Assembly: GCA_947489445.1 (NCBI GenBank) | Contig: CANLDN010000007.1 | Span: 124,001 to 188,000, forward strand | Direction of reading: 5' to 3' | Length of the DNA stretch: 64,000 bases | DNA from: an uncultured Paracoccaceae bacterium | GTDB lineage: Bacteria; Pseudomonadota; Alphaproteobacteria; Rhodobacterales; Rhodobacteraceae | In this document: positions 27,128 through 36,780 of the stretch, piece by piece | How positions within the stretch are numbered: position 1 is the stretch's first letter | Layout: the number at the start of each line of letters is the position of its first letter | Notes under the pieces: model-generated | The model's database searches: none | Told to the model about the DNA's origin: nothing | Seen by the model: only the letters and a program-made list of their open reading frames with translations | Made by a program: the position numbers and the translations under genes

Positions 27128-28912
27128 TCAAAGCGGCGCGCAGGCCTTTGCCAACCAATCCCGCGGCTCATCATCCAGACGATCCCCCAGAAGGTGCAGC
27201 GTATCGGCATGATAGCGATCAATCCAGTCCCGTTCTGCGGGCGAAAGCAATGTCAGGTCAATCAATCGACGATCAAGCGGGACATAGGTCAGCGTTTCAA
27301 AGCAATGCATATCCCGCGCATCGCCCTCTGGCAGCGGCTCTGCCTCCACGACGACAATCAGGTTCTCAATCCGAATGCCAAAAGCATCTTCTTTATAGTA
27401 ACCGGGTTCATTCGACAGGATCATGCCGGGTTCAAGAGCCACATCCGAGCGGCGTGAAATACCTTGCGGCCCTTCATGCACGCTGAGATAGCTGCCAACG
27501 CCGTGCCCCGTCCCGTGATCATAGTCCTGTCCGGCCAGCCAAAGGGGTGCGCGGGCCAGCGCATCCAGATGTTGCCCGCCAACCCCCTTGGGAAAGCGGA
27601 TGCGGCTGATTGCGATCATGCCCTGCAATACGCGGGTATAGCAGGTACGATGCTCCTGTGTTGGTGCACCAATGACTATGGTCCGGGTAATGTCTGTGGT
27701 GCCATCGACATATTGTCCACCGCTATCAACCAGCAGCAATTCACCAGTGTTGACGGCCCGGTTCGTTTTTTCGCTGACCCGGTAATGCACAATGGCCCCG
27801 TTCGGTCCGGCCCCGCTGATCGTTTCAAAGCTGATGTCGCGCAGGGCGTTGGTCTGCATACGAAACCCTTCCAACGCCTTGACCACATCAATCTCTGTCA
27901 GTTGCCCTTTTGGGGCTTCGGCGTCCAACCACGCAAGAAAACGCACCATTGCCACACCGTCACGGATATGGGCGGCCTTGGCCCCGGCAATCTCAACTGC
28001 ATTTTTACGCGCTTTGGGCAGGATGCAGGGATCGCGTGCCTCGATGACCTCAACGCCCGCGTCCCGCAAGGCCCGGCCGACAATATCCGGGGAGGATTTG
28101 GGGTCGATCTGAACCGGTCCATCCAACGCAGTGATATCGTCAAGAAAGGCGGCAACATTCTGTACCCTTACGTCTCCGCCCAAATGATCGACGATTTTAG
28201 TTACTTTTCCCTCCGCCGCAAAAAGTTCAACCGCCCCGGTGCGATGCAGTACCGCAAACCCGTGCGGCACTGGATTGCGCTCTATGTCTGTTCCACGAAT
28301 GTTAAGCAGCCACGCAATACTGTCGGGCAGGGTGATGATCGCGCATTTTGCCTTCAGATCAGCAGCAATCCGGGACCGCTTGTCATCATGACTTTCGCCA
28401 GCTTGTTCTATCGGATGCGCGGTGAATGGTGCGGTTGGTGGTGCGGGTTGATCATCCCAGATCGCATCAATCAGATTGTTGATGGGTTGCAGCGTGATGT
28501 TATCAAGTTTGCGACGCAGGTCCTTGATTTCACTGACCGTATGCAGCCAAGGATCATAGGCCAGCACGCCGCCATTCGGCATTTTCTCTGGCAACCATTC
28601 GGTCAGTTTTACGTCAGGCCAATCAACGGGTGTAAATATATCAGCGACCTGCGTACGCACTTGTACGCTGTAGCGGCCATCGACAAAAATGCCTGCGACA
28701 TCCTGCAACACCGCGCAAAACCCGGCAGAGCCTGAAAACCCGGTCAGCCATTCCAGCCGCGCATCGCGATCAGCGACGTACTCGCCCTGATGGGCATCTG
28801 CGCGTGGGACCAAAAAGCCATCCACGCCTTTCTGCGCCATCAATACCCGCAAAGCAGCCAAGCGCGGTGGGCCTTGCTCCGGCGATGATTGCGCTTCAAA
28901 CGTCTGAAACAT
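27128..28912 (-). CDS. pepP: Xaa-Pro aminopeptidase (M24B)
   Basis: A 594-residue metallopeptidase that removes the N-terminal residue before proline. Two creatinase-like N-terminal domains precede a pita-bread catalytic domain with the metal ligands in DSGGQYVDGTTDITRT, HGTGHGVGSYL, NEPGYY and the final IRIENL Glu. Size matches the long, three-domain aminopeptidase P class. ATG 28912 is chosen; a TTG at 28942 would add ten residues without family support. It lies 48 bases after cobT. Confidence 0.92.
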   Translation of the reverse strand: MFQTFEAQSSPEQGPPRLAALRVLMAQKGVDGFLVPRADAHQGEYVADRDARLEWLTGFSGSAGFCAVLQDVAGIFVDGRYSVQVRTQVADIFTPVDWPDVKLTEWLPEKMPNGGVLAYDPWLHTVSEIKDLRRKLDNITLQPINNLIDAIWDDQPAPPTAPFTAHPIEQAGESHDDKRSRIAADLKAKCAIITLPDSIAWLLNIRGTDIERNPVPHGFAVLHRTGAVELFAAEGKVTKIVDHLGGDVRVQNVAAFLDDITALDGPVQIDPKSSPDIVGRALRDAGVEVIEARDPCILPKARKNAVEIAGAKAAHIRDGVAMVRFLAWLDAEAPKGQLTEIDVVKALEGFRMQTNALRDISFETISGAGPNGAIVHYRVSEKTNRAVNTGELLLVDSGGQYVDGTTDITRTIVIGAPTQEHRTCYTRVLQGMIAISRIRFPKGVGGQHLDALARAPLWLAGQDYDHGTGHGVGSYLSVHEGPQGISRRSDVALEPGMILSNEPGYYKEDAFGIRIENLIVVVEAEPLPEGDARDMHCFETLTYVPLDRRLIDLTLLSPAERDWIDRYHADTLHLLGDRLDDEPRDWLAKACAPL

Positions 28913-28960
28913 AGGTGATCCCCGACTTCTTTCTTTGTCCAATCAAACGTCCGCCAGAGG

Positions 28961-30841
28961 CTACCCTGCCTTCCGCATTCCCAACACACGGGCGCGTTTA
29001 CGCGGGTCCGTATCAAATAGGCTGGCCAATTGTTCGGTCATCGCACCGGCCAGTTGTTCGACGTCTGTGATCGTCACTGCGCGCTCATAATAACGGGTCA
29101 CATCATGGCCGATCCCGATCGCAACCAACTCAACCGCCTTGCGTTTTTCGACCATCGCAATCACATCGCGCAGGTGTTTTTCCAGATAATTGGCCGGGTT
29201 CACCGACAAAGTGGAATCGTCGACAGGTGCCCCATCGGAAATGACCATCAGGACCTTACGCTGCTCTTGGCGCGCGACCATCCGGCGATGCGCCCATTCC
29301 AGCGCCTCGCCATCAATGTTTTCCTTCAGCAACCCTTCCTTCATCATCAGGCCCAGATTGGGTCGGGTCCGCCGCCACGGGGCATCAGCGGATTTATAGA
29401 TGATATGGCGCAGATCGTTCAAACGGCCCGGAGCTGCCGCGCGCCCTTCAGCCAGCCATTTCTCGCGGGCTTGGCCGCCTTTCCATGCCTTGGTCGTAAA
29501 GCCCAGAATTTCGACCTTTACATCGCAGCGTTCCAACGTGCGGGCCATGACATCGGCGCAGATGGCGGCAATCGAAATCGGGCGACCGCGCATCGAACCA
29601 GAGTTATCCAGCAACAGCGTCACGACAGTATCGCGGAAATCCGTATCCTTTTCGACCTTGAACGACAGTGGTGTTGTGGGTGACGCCACAATGCGGGCCA
29701 GACGCCCGGCATCCAAAATGCCTTCCTCGCGGTCAAACTCCCACGATCTGTTCTGTTGTGCCTGCAAACGACGCTGGAGCTTGTTGGCCAATCGTGACAC
29801 AGCGCCTTTAAGCGGTTCCAACTGCTGATCCAGATAAGCACGCAAACGCTCCAATTCGACCGGTTCTGCCAAATCTTCTGCCGCGATTTCTTCGTCGAAA
29901 TCCGTCTCATAAACTCTATAATCTGGATCAGCGTCAGACACGGGCTGCGGGGCAGGCGGCTCCAAGGGGGCCTCGCCATCGGGCATTTCGGTTTCTTCGC
30001 CCATCTCGGCATCGGCCTGATCGTCCATACTGACCTGGGCTTGGGATGCATCCTGCTGTTCTTCCTGCGTCTGCTCTGGCGAGGCTTCGGCATCTTCGCC
30101 TTCGCTTTCGTCCTCGCCGGTGCTGTCAGGCTCGTCCTGATTGTCGTCGCTGCCTTCCTCGGCCTCGTCTTCCTGATCATCATCCAGATTATCGGGGTCA
30201 TCGCCCAACTGATCGGCATACCCCATGTCGGAAATCAGCTGGCGCGCAAATTTGGCGAAAGCCTGTTGGTCGCTCAATGTGTCTTCAAGGTTTTCAAGCG
30301 TGCCGCCGCAATGATCCTCGATAAAGCCGCGCCACAACTCCATCACGTTATCCGCACCCTTAGGCAGATCACGGCCCGTGGCCAGATTGCGGATCAAATA
30401 ACCGGCAGCAACCGACAAGGGCGCATCAGCGGCTTGCGTGATCTGGTCATAGCCTTTGCGCTGCGCCTCTGACCCGATCTTGGCGTCGATATTGCCCGCG
30501 GTGCCGGGCATATAACGGGCACCCACCGCCTCAATCCGGGCGGTTTCCATCGCCTCGTACAAATCCTGCGCCATTTGGCCCTGCGGCATGTAGCGCGCGG
30601 CAACCTTGGGGTCGTGGAATTTATGCCGCAGGGCAAAGGCATCTGCCGTGCCGCGCGCAAGCAATACTTCATCGCGGGTCATACGGCGCGATATCTGCGG
30701 CAGGCGGATCGTTTCGCTGGTCTGGCCAGCGGGATCGACCGAATAAGTGACGGCAAGCTCCGGATCATCCGCCATGACCTTTGTCGCTTCAGCCAAGGCT
30801 TTCTTGAACGGATCAGCAGGGTTATCGGATGGCTTGTTCAT
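28961..30841 (-). CDS. cobT: cobaltochelatase subunit CobT
   Basis: A 626-residue subunit of the aerobic CobNST complex, which inserts cobalt into hydrogenobyrinic acid a,c-diamide during cobalamin synthesis. The N-terminal half has [17 protein letters not shown], the middle (about 200-320) is extremely acidic, and the C-terminal von Willebrand A domain carries the MIDAS motif [11 protein letters not shown] 30841 gives the N-terminus I recall for relatives; a GTG at 30868 is less likely. CobS is encoded upstream at 33801; CobN is outside the window. Confidence 0.95.
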   Translation of the reverse strand: MNKPSDNPADPFKKALAEATKVMADDPELAVTYSVDPAGQTSETIRLPQISRRMTRDEVLLARGTADAFALRHKFHDPKVAARYMPQGQMAQDLYEAMETARIEAVGARYMPGTAGNIDAKIGSEAQRKGYDQITQAADAPLSVAAGYLIRNLATGRDLPKGADNVMELWRGFIEDHCGGTLENLEDTLSDQQAFAKFARQLISDMGYADQLGDDPDNLDDDQEDEAEEGSDDNQDEPDSTGEDESEGEDAEASPEQTQEEQQDASQAQVSMDDQADAEMGEETEMPDGEAPLEPPAPQPVSDADPDYRVYETDFDEEIAAEDLAEPVELERLRAYLDQQLEPLKGAVSRLANKLQRRLQAQQNRSWEFDREEGILDAGRLARIVASPTTPLSFKVEKDTDFRDTVVTLLLDNSGSMRGRPISIAAICADVMARTLERCDVKVEILGFTTKAWKGGQAREKWLAEGRAAAPGRLNDLRHIIYKSADAPWRRTRPNLGLMMKEGLLKENIDGEALEWAHRRMVARQEQRKVLMVISDGAPVDDSTLSVNPANYLEKHLRDVIAMVEKRKAVELVAIGIGHDVTRYYERAVTITDVEQLAGAMTEQLASLFDTDPRKRARVLGMRKAG

Positions 30842-30924
30842 GCGCGGCGTCCAGACGTCAGGTTTCACCCTCTAAACTAGAGCGCCCATGCCCCAATGAC
30901 CAGACCGATCCGCCGCTGATTGGC

Positions 30925-31590
30925 TTAGTCTGATGGCCAACCCTGCCGCATCTTATCGCAGATTTCCGGCAAGCCCCTGTCATAGCTCAAGTCCGCCAGC
31001 GGATAGGCGGCAGGCTGGCCACGCCCGTTGTTTTCAAACACGACATCATTGCTGGTCAGCGCGCCGGTTTCTGCATCCACCTGTGGCGGTGAACCGGTAA
31101 TTTCATAGCGTCCAGTCAGCAGATTGACGTCGCAGGCAAAGGTACTGTTATCGATCCGATCATAGGTCGTAAACGTCTCGCCTCCGACCATCAATTCACC
31201 TTCCATAGCCACGATCGTATGCGTGTGGGTCCATGGGTTGCGTCCGCTGCCGATCTGTTCGGTCACGATTTGCAGAGACCCGTTTTCGGCCCGCTGTGGG
31301 CTGGGTCCATCGCCAAAGGAACCTGCGCTCCAGAATGCCTTGCCGACGATCACAATGGGTGTCGTGTCACGGTTCTGAAAATTAGGCAGGACAAACAGAT
31401 CGACAAGATTTTGTTCGCCCTCAGTCTTCGCCAGAATGACCCGCTCACAGCCGATATGGTCCGTCAAATCAACACAAAGCATGTCAATCACACGGCTGAT
31501 CGCACCGACGTCTTGGATGTCTTGCGCATACACCGGGGCAGCCAGAGCCATCAGGCCCGCGGCCAGAATGCCATGGTTATTGATCGTCAT
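30925..31590 (-). CDS. secreted protein of unknown function
   Basis: A 221-residue protein with an N-terminal signal peptide (AAGLMALAAPVYA, cleavage near residue 22). The mature part has four Cys that could form disulfides, and is otherwise a compact globular sequence with no motif I recognise. It lies 83 bases before cobT and 30 bases after the next gene on the same strand, so it is probably cotranscribed with them. Periplasmic location is inferred from the signal only. Confidence 0.75.
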   Translation of the reverse strand: MTINNHGILAAGLMALAAPVYAQDIQDVGAISRVIDMLCVDLTDHIGCERVILAKTEGEQNLVDLFVLPNFQNRDTTPIVIVGKAFWSAGSFGDGPSPQRAENGSLQIVTEQIGSGRNPWTHTHTIVAMEGELMVGGETFTTYDRIDNSTFACDVNLLTGRYEITGSPPQVDAETGALTSNDVVFENNGRGQPAAYPLADLSYDRGLPEICDKMRQGWPSD

Positions 31591-31620
31591 TGTGGCCCCC
31601 TTGCCGTTATGCGGCGCGTC

Positions 31621-31986
31621 TTAAGCCTCGTCAAACTCCGGCACTTCGAAGGTGATCTTCGCCTCAGGTGCGATATCGAAAGGCTCCGCGACCAATTCGT
31701 GCAGCGTATTGAGTTCAGCAGCACCGTGCAAGATAGCACCGGTTTCGTCCACAAATGCGATGCGCGGGCGGTAGGTTTTGCCGCCAATCGTGATCTCGCC
31801 TTCATCAAACAGATAGGCAAGCTCCGTCACGATCCCTTCGACATTGGCCTGCGCAAGATCCTCGCTCATGTTTTCGGCGAAAAGCGGCAACAGGGCTTGG
31901 GCCATCAATGTTGCCACGGATTCCGCCAGGTCTTCGTGGCTGACGACATAGTCATCAGGCAGTTCTGTCCCAATCTTCATTTTCAT
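31621..31986 (-). CDS. hypothetical protein
   Basis: A 121-residue acidic protein, without signal peptide or membrane segment. ATG 31986 is chosen because GGAG precedes it at a good distance; 11 residues more would be added from a start at 32019. It has many Glu/Asp and the segment GKTYRPRIAFVDETGAI. No family was recognised. It sits between two genes encoding secreted proteins, on the cobS-cobT strand. Confidence 0.7.
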   Translation of the reverse strand: MKMKIGTELPDDYVVSHEDLAESVATLMAQALLPLFAENMSEDLAQANVEGIVTELAYLFDEGEITIGGKTYRPRIAFVDETGAILHGAAELNTLHELVAEPFDIAPEAKITFEVPEFDEA

Positions 31987-32080
31987 GGATAGGCTCCGGT
32001 CATTGTTGCGTTGGCGCATATCATGCCCACAAAACGGACCGGATTATGACAAGTCCGGGGCTAATCGGGATATTCTGGCG

Positions 32081-32467
32081 CTAACTAAGCAGGAATCCGG
32101 TGCAATCGGCCACATACCGCCCCGCCGTACGTGCGGCCCATGCCGCATCATCGGGGTCGGTACCAAATTGCGCGCGCTGCAACAGGGCGCGTTGGGCGGC
32201 GCGGGCATCTGTGCGCCAGCTAAGGACCTGACGCCCACGGTCATCCGGCATAATCGCACTCAGCAACGCGACCACCTCTGCGCGTTGATGTTCGGTGTCT
32301 TGGGCATCATCGCTTTGCAATAACCACTGATGTTCAAGCTGCGCTGTCAACCGGCCCGCACAACTGGCAAAGGTGCGCAACAGATCATCGGTCGATGCGG
32401 CTGCCGCCACGCCGGGCTGACCAATCATCAGTAATAGACAAAGAAACATACGCATACTGCACATCAT
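32081..32467 (-). CDS. small secreted protein of unknown function
   Basis: A 128-residue protein with a signal peptide (FLCLLLMIGQPGVAAAA) and two Cys in the mature part (FASCAGRL and YVADCTGFL) that could form one disulfide. It has Ala/Arg-rich helices between. I recall similar conserved hypotheticals in roseobacters but no function. Several Met codons (residues 1, 2, 5) could serve as start. It is first of the three-gene set between cobS and cobT. Confidence 0.7.
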   Translation of the reverse strand: MMCSMRMFLCLLLMIGQPGVAAAASTDDLLRTFASCAGRLTAQLEHQWLLQSDDAQDTEHQRAEVVALLSAIMPDDRGRQVLSWRTDARAAQRALLQRAQFGTDPDDAAWAARTAGRYVADCTGFLLS

Positions 32468-32814
32468 GCAGGCATGTTGGTAAATAAATCGCTCAAAAAT
32501 ATGGCGAAATGAAAATATCGGTGTGCAGGGAGGTTAAGGCCGCGGCAACGATGCAGATCAGCAGTTATCGGTTACCGTTGTCGCGCAACGTATGATGGCA
32601 TCTCATTTCTTGGCTAACAGACCCGTTGCCATGAAACTTATCGCCCGCTTCCTCGTCTCGAACCTAACATACTGCAACTCAGCCTCAAAATAGAGGGTGA
32701 AGCATGTAACGCAGGGATAGCTGCTAAGAGTGGTTCGCCGAACTTGTCTATATCGCGCGACTGTCTGACCGCTCATGCAAAGCGAGCAAACAGAGATACG
32801 ACTGCGCTACGTAC
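32468..32814. other. intergenic region between cobS and the next gene
   Basis: 347 bases without a supported gene. The left 70 bases are AT-rich and probably carry a minus-strand promoter for the 32467 gene. An 11-base palindrome GTTCGCCGAAC lies at 32733-32743. Nothing else was seen. Confidence 0.5.
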
Positions 32815-33801
32815 TTACCCCAAGCTCAAGCTCGCCGCACTCTCCGGCAGCTCCTCATCAAAACAGCGCTGATAGAATTCGGCCACTGTCTGACGCTCCA
32901 GTTCATCACATTTATTCAGAAACGACAGGCGGAATGCATAGCCGACGTCTTGGAAAATCCGCGCGTTCTCGGCCCAGGCCAGCACGGTCCGTGGCGACAT
33001 CACCGTTGAAAGGTCACCATTCATGAATGCTGTCCGGGTCAGGTCGGCGACTGTCACCATCTGGCTGACGATCTTGCGGCCCTTGTCGGTGTTGTAATGT
33101 GGCGATTTCGACAAGACGATGGCCGCTTCGGCATCATGCGACAGATAGTTCAGGGTGGCGACAAGGCTCCACCGGTCCATCTGCGCCTGATTGATCTGCT
33201 GGGTGCCGTGGTACAGACCGGTCGTGTCACCCAGACCAACGGTGTTGGCCGTGGCGAACAGGCGGAAATACTTGTTCGGCGTGATAATCTCGTTCTGGTC
33301 CATCAGCGTCAGCTTGCCGTCATGCTCAAGCACGCGCTGAATAACGAACATCACATCCGCCCGGCCCGCATCATATTCGTCAAACACAATTGCAACCGGA
33401 TTGCGCAGGCACCAAGGCAGGATACCCTCGTGGAACTCGGTGACCTGTACGCCGTCGCGCAGCTTGATCGCGTCCTTGCCGATCAGATCAATCCGGCTGA
33501 TGTGGCTATCAAGGTTCACACGCACACAGGGCCAGTTGAGACGGGCCGCGACCTGTTCAATATGGGTTGATTTCCCCGTGCCATGATAGCCTTGGATCAT
33601 CACCCGACGGTTGTAGCCAAACCCCGCAAGAATTGCCAAAGTCGTATCTGGGTCAAATTTATAGGTGCTATCGATTTCCGGTACACGATCCGAACGATCT
33701 GCAAACCCTTTGATCTTCATGTCGCTGTCGATGCCAAACACCTCACGAACAGAGATGTCTTCGGTAGGTTTCGCCTGCATATCGATCGTGCCGTCCGCCA
33801 T
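32815..33801 (-). CDS. cobS: cobaltochelatase subunit CobS
   Basis: A 328-residue AAA+ ATPase that powers cobalt insertion with CobT and CobN. Walker [10 protein letters not shown] is at 71-79 and Walker B VFDEYDAG at 139-146; [18 protein letters not shown] is the sensor region typical of CobS. Size is normal. It is read from a divergent region shared with msrB, and a 347-base gap separates it from the following same-strand genes. Confidence 0.96.
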   Translation of the reverse strand: MADGTIDMQAKPTEDISVREVFGIDSDMKIKGFADRSDRVPEIDSTYKFDPDTTLAILAGFGYNRRVMIQGYHGTGKSTHIEQVAARLNWPCVRVNLDSHISRIDLIGKDAIKLRDGVQVTEFHEGILPWCLRNPVAIVFDEYDAGRADVMFVIQRVLEHDGKLTLMDQNEIITPNKYFRLFATANTVGLGDTTGLYHGTQQINQAQMDRWSLVATLNYLSHDAEAAIVLSKSPHYNTDKGRKIVSQMVTVADLTRTAFMNGDLSTVMSPRTVLAWAENARIFQDVGYAFRLSFLNKCDELERQTVAEFYQRCFDEELPESAASLSLG

Positions 33802-34010
33802 CTGGGTTCGCCTTCTTCGTGTGTCACATCCGGTTTGTTTTCAGATGCAACATAAACCGGGGCGCTGCAAGGGGAAGGGGGCGGATCAGACCGCGTTGAC
33901 ACGATCGGGTCGCGGTCACGTTGCCATCACATGATCGTGGGGCAGAATGGTTTTGCTACCGTTAGGGCACCCTCACTTGGTAAAAGGTATCGACCTGATA
34001 GGAGACCGCA

Positions 34011-34466
34011 ATGAACCGCCGCACATTTACCCTTTCCGCCTTTGCCATGGCCGCCGCACCCGCAGCGTTGCGCGCTAATACTTTCGAGGTGACCCGGACA
34101 GAGGGCGAGTGGCGCGCGATGCTCACAAATCTGCAGTATCGGGTCATGAGAGAAGAGGGGACCGAAAGGTCCGGCACCAGCCCGCTCGACAGGAACTATG
34201 CTGACGGCACTTATTACTGCCGTGGCTGCGATCTGGCGCTTTATCCTTCAGATACTAAGTATGACAGTGGCACGGGGTGGCCCAGTTTCTGGGAAAGCTT
34301 GCCCAATTCCATTGGAACAAAGCCTGATCGTAAGCTGTTCTATGTCCGCACTGAATGCCATTGCCGCCGCTGCGGCAGCCATCTCGGCCATATCTTTGAT
34401 GATGGGCCGCAACCAACAGGCAAGCGGCATTGCCTAAACGGCGCCAGCCTCGTTTTCCGGGCTTAG
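34011..34466 (+). CDS. msrB: exported methionine-R-sulfoxide reductase MsrB
   Basis: A 151-residue enzyme reducing methionine-R-sulfoxide in proteins. It has an N-terminal export signal with RR (MNRRTFTLSAFAMAAAPAALRA), possibly Tat. The MsrB domain shows zinc ligands CRGC and CRRC, GTGWPSFW, HLGHIFDDGP and the catalytic Cys in RHCLNGASL. GGAGA precedes the ATG. The signal suggests periplasmic repair, unlike the cytoplasmic E. coli MsrB. Confidence 0.93.
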   Translation: MNRRTFTLSAFAMAAAPAALRANTFEVTRTEGEWRAMLTNLQYRVMREEGTERSGTSPLDRNYADGTYYCRGCDLALYPSDTKYDSGTGWPSFWESLPNSIGTKPDRKLFYVRTECHCRRCGSHLGHIFDDGPQPTGKRHCLNGASLVFRA

Positions 34467-34805
34467 CAGAACGCCGCCTGCCTTAATTCAGCTAAATATC
34501 CTGTGGCAAAGGCTTTTTTTTGACTGCCTTTGCTGAAACATTCCGCGAATCGAAATCTGATTGTTAACGTTTCGTTAACCAATCGGGCGGTGTGATTGGA
34601 TGCGCTGTCGGCAATAAAAAGAGTATATTTTTCATATATTTACGCTTTGGTAGGCGAATTATTGCCGTTTTTCTATTGTTGAAAGACGTCAAATATGGCA
34701 AGAAAGAGGCATTGAAAAGGCACGAAACTGTGGCGTTTCGCACAGACCGTAAACAATCATTCTGCGAAGCTGTCATTATTAACTGTTGGTATGGGGGTAG
34801 GCGCA
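34467..34805. other. AT-rich intergenic region with CtrA box and stem-loops
   Basis: 339 bases without a supported gene. It includes an inverted repeat GCAAAGGC/GCCTTTGC (34506-34513 and 34526-34533) around a T8 run, and an alternative GCCTT/AAGGC pairing (34480-34484 with 34509-34513) that would put the T8 directly after the stem as a terminator for msrB. A CtrA box (34564-34578) and a CCAATC/GATTGG repeat (34579-34584, 34594-34599) follow. Confidence 0.6.
34563..34579 (+). promoter_or_regulatory. perfect CtrA consensus box
   Basis: GTTAACGTTTCGTTAAC contains TTAA-N7-TTAA exactly (34564-34578), the CtrA binding consensus, and is itself a perfect palindrome with a TTT centre. It lies about 230 bases before the membrane-protein gene at 34806. 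Confidence 0.6.
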
Positions 34806-35354
34806 ATGTGGGCGCGTATTATGAAAACGATCCATTTGACGCGAGGTGAAAAATCACTCGCTTTGGCTTACGCCGCTATTATTGCAATGTCGGCGGGCAT
34901 CACTATTTTGATCATGTCGGGCGTGCAAGGCGCAAATGCCATTCCACCTGAACCGACGTGGTTTGATACTTGGGTCATCCTTTCGGGTGCGCTCAGTGGC
35001 GGTGTCGCGCTATATCTGGCGCGCGGCTGGATGGGCGCGCAAGGGGCCATCGGTTTTGTCCGTGCAGGTGTCGGTGCCATAGCTGTGGGTCTGCTGGCTG
35101 CATTAATCGCGGGAACATTGATTATGCCGCTTTATGGCACAGTGTTTGGGCCGATCATGCTTGTGACTGAATTCTTGGCCAGACCGTGGTTGGCCGTGTC
35201 GTGGTTCGCAGTGGCCTTTGCAGCCCACGCGCTGATTGCGCGCTGGACAGCTGAACGCGCATGGGGCCTTGGCCGCGGGGCAGACCGGGGGGCGGTATCG
35301 CAGCTCAGCCGCCTTTCTCAGGTCAATCTGTATCGCAAGAATTACACCCGTTAA
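34806..35354 (+). CDS. four-helix membrane protein of unknown function
   Basis: A 182-residue protein with four hydrophobic segments (about residues 18-38, 55-72, 82-108 and 118-140), and a basic, Ser/Arg-rich C-terminal tail (AWGLGRGADRGAVSQLSRL) likely in the cytoplasm. Start 34806 is chosen for the GGGGGTAGG upstream. No family was recognised. The CtrA box upstream suggests cell-cycle or motility-linked control. A terminator follows at 35379. Confidence 0.75.
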   Translation: MWARIMKTIHLTRGEKSLALAYAAIIAMSAGITILIMSGVQGANAIPPEPTWFDTWVILSGALSGGVALYLARGWMGAQGAIGFVRAGVGAIAVGLLAALIAGTLIMPLYGTVFGPIMLVTEFLARPWLAVSWFAVAFAAHALIARWTAERAWGLGRGADRGAVSQLSRLSQVNLYRKNYTR

Positions 35355-35378
35355 GGCCACTCACAGGCAAAAAGCCGG

Positions 35379-35409
35379 GGGGTCCGTTTTTTGGCGGGCC
35401 CCTATTTTC
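35379..35409 (+). terminator. Rho-independent terminator
   Basis: GGGGTCCG (35379-35386) pairs with CGGGCCCC (35395-35402, one G-T wobble) over a TTTTTTGG loop, followed by TATTTT. It ends the 34806 gene before the convergent J-domain gene. Confidence 0.75.
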
Positions 35410-35415
35410 GTGGCT

Positions 35416-36051
35416 TCAGTCTTTTTCGCGAAAATTCCGACTGACTTTGATTTGGTCCCACGCCCAGACAACCTCTGACAGTTGTTCTTCCAGGCTGCGG
35501 TCCCCCCCATTCATATCGGGATGCAGCACCTTGATCAGCGCCTTGTAGGCTTTGCGGATCTCTGGTTTTGACCAGTTGTCCTTGGCTTCGAGGATTTCGA
35601 TTGCACGCCGTTCGGTCGGCGGCAACTTACGACCGGTTGTTGCACCGCGACCGGGGTTGCGGGTGGCGTTTTCGCCAAGCACCTGATGCGGGTCATCAAC
35701 ACCAAGGCGGGCCCATGCGGCTTCCTCTGCACTGCGCTTGAACGGCTTGGTCGGACGCTCCCAGACCCGGTCGCTGTCCATTTGTGCCGCCAGCTCCGCC
35801 TCTGACGTGCTATCAAAGAAGTTCCACTTCAGATTGTATTCGCGCACATGCTGCTGGCAGAACCAGAAAAAGTCGTCCAGCACGTCAGGCGATTTCGGCG
35901 CACGATACTTGCCCGCCTCTTCACACCCCTCATGATCACAAACGCGAGTCGATGTTTCCGACGCACCTGACATTCCCCGTCGTCCGCGAGGGTTCTTTTT
36001 CTTCGAACTCGACACTGACATGTCAAAACCAAAGGGATCATCTTTTTTCAT
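35416..36051 (-). CDS. J-domain (DnaJ-like) protein
   Basis: A 211-residue protein with a C-terminal J domain (about 145-207) carrying the HPD motif at 177-179, which would stimulate an Hsp70 ATPase. The N-terminal part has Cys38, Cys43, Cys65 and His68, which could bind a metal, and a basic tract (SSKKKNPRGRRG). It lacks the Gly/Phe and zinc-finger regions of true DnaJ, so it is a specialised J protein; client unknown. It is divergent from bolA, a pairing I recall from other Rhodobacteraceae. Confidence 0.9.
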   Translation of the reverse strand: MKKDDPFGFDMSVSSSKKKNPRGRRGMSGASETSTRVCDHEGCEEAGKYRAPKSPDVLDDFFWFCQQHVREYNLKWNFFDSTSEAELAAQMDSDRVWERPTKPFKRSAEEAAWARLGVDDPHQVLGENATRNPGRGATTGRKLPPTERRAIEILEAKDNWSKPEIRKAYKALIKVLHPDMNGGDRSLEEQLSEVVWAWDQIKVSRNFREKD

Positions 36052-36129
36052 CGTGCGTCTCGCCTTTCCGACTCGGCCAACAGACTTTAAACGTCCCAGC
36101 GAGAGATTGAAGAGGGCAGGGACAAAATA

Positions 36130-36381
36130 ATGACACTCGCAACAGAAATTCGCGCAGCATTGAACACACTTTCGCCGACGGCATTGGATGTGATCAATGA
36201 AAGCGCCTTACATAGTGGGCATGCGGGCGATGATGGGTCCGGTGAAAGCCATTGGCGGATTGTGATCGCAGCACCCGTCTTGGACGATATGTCGCGCATC
36301 GCACGGCACCGCGCAATTCATACAGCCCTCGGCAAAGACATCATCGGGCGCATTCACGCCCTGGCAATCGATATTAAGTGA
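36130..36381 (+). CDS. BolA family protein
   Basis: An 83-residue protein with the BolA fold: NESALHSGHAGDDGSGESHW supplies the loop with His, followed by FHVVI-like WRIVIAAPVLD and the helix RIARHRAIHTALGKDI ending in IHALAIDIK. BolA proteins pair with monothiol glutaredoxins in Fe-S and iron regulation. The stop codon abuts the end of the convergent DUF4177 gene. Confidence 0.92.
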   Translation: MTLATEIRAALNTLSPTALDVINESALHSGHAGDDGSGESHWRIVIAAPVLDDMSRIARHRAIHTALGKDIIGRIHALAIDIK

Positions 36382-36780
36382 TTATTCCGCGGCTACATCC
36401 GGCGCGGGTCTTGGCGCTGGCTTGATCGGTGTTGGCTCTACCTCTTCGGAGGAATCTGGCTTTTCGATAACGGGCGGCGCAACCCTTGTCGTGACCTTTG
36501 GTTCTACTTTTGGTGCCTCTACCTTTGGGGCAGGGTGCGCCTCGACATCCTTTTTGGCACGACGGAAAACCAACATGTTTTGAAACACGGTTGTCTTGCT
36601 CATCAAGCCTTCGCGCTGTTCACAGGGCAAGGTGTCGGCGCGCAGATATTCCCAACCATCACCGGCCAACTCATTCATCGCGGTTTCAAGCGCGTGAGCG
36701 AACCGATCCTCGGCTGATTTTATGCCCTTGGCTTTCAGCCCACGCACCGGCGCTGGTACGACTTTGTACTCATATGACAT
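36382..36780 (-). CDS. DUF4177 domain protein
   Basis: A 132-residue protein: the first 70 residues (MSYEYKVVPAP, ALETAMNELAGDGWEYL, LVFRR) match DUF4177, a small domain of unknown function; the rest is a low-complexity Pro/Lys/Val/Glu tail. ATG 36780 lies in a TGATG overlap with a short upstream reading frame. It is read in the same direction as gatB and may share its transcript. Confidence 0.85.
   Translation of the reverse strand: MSYEYKVVPAPVRGLKAKGIKSAEDRFAHALETAMNELAGDGWEYLRADTLPCEQREGLMSKTTVFQNMLVFRRAKKDVEAHPAPKVEAPKVEPKVTTRVAPPVIEKPDSSEEVEPTPIKPAPRPAPDVAAE

Noticed and set aside
27464..28735. 423-codon plus-strand open frame opposite pepP
   Set aside because: The pepP frame has all metal ligands; this one has no family features.
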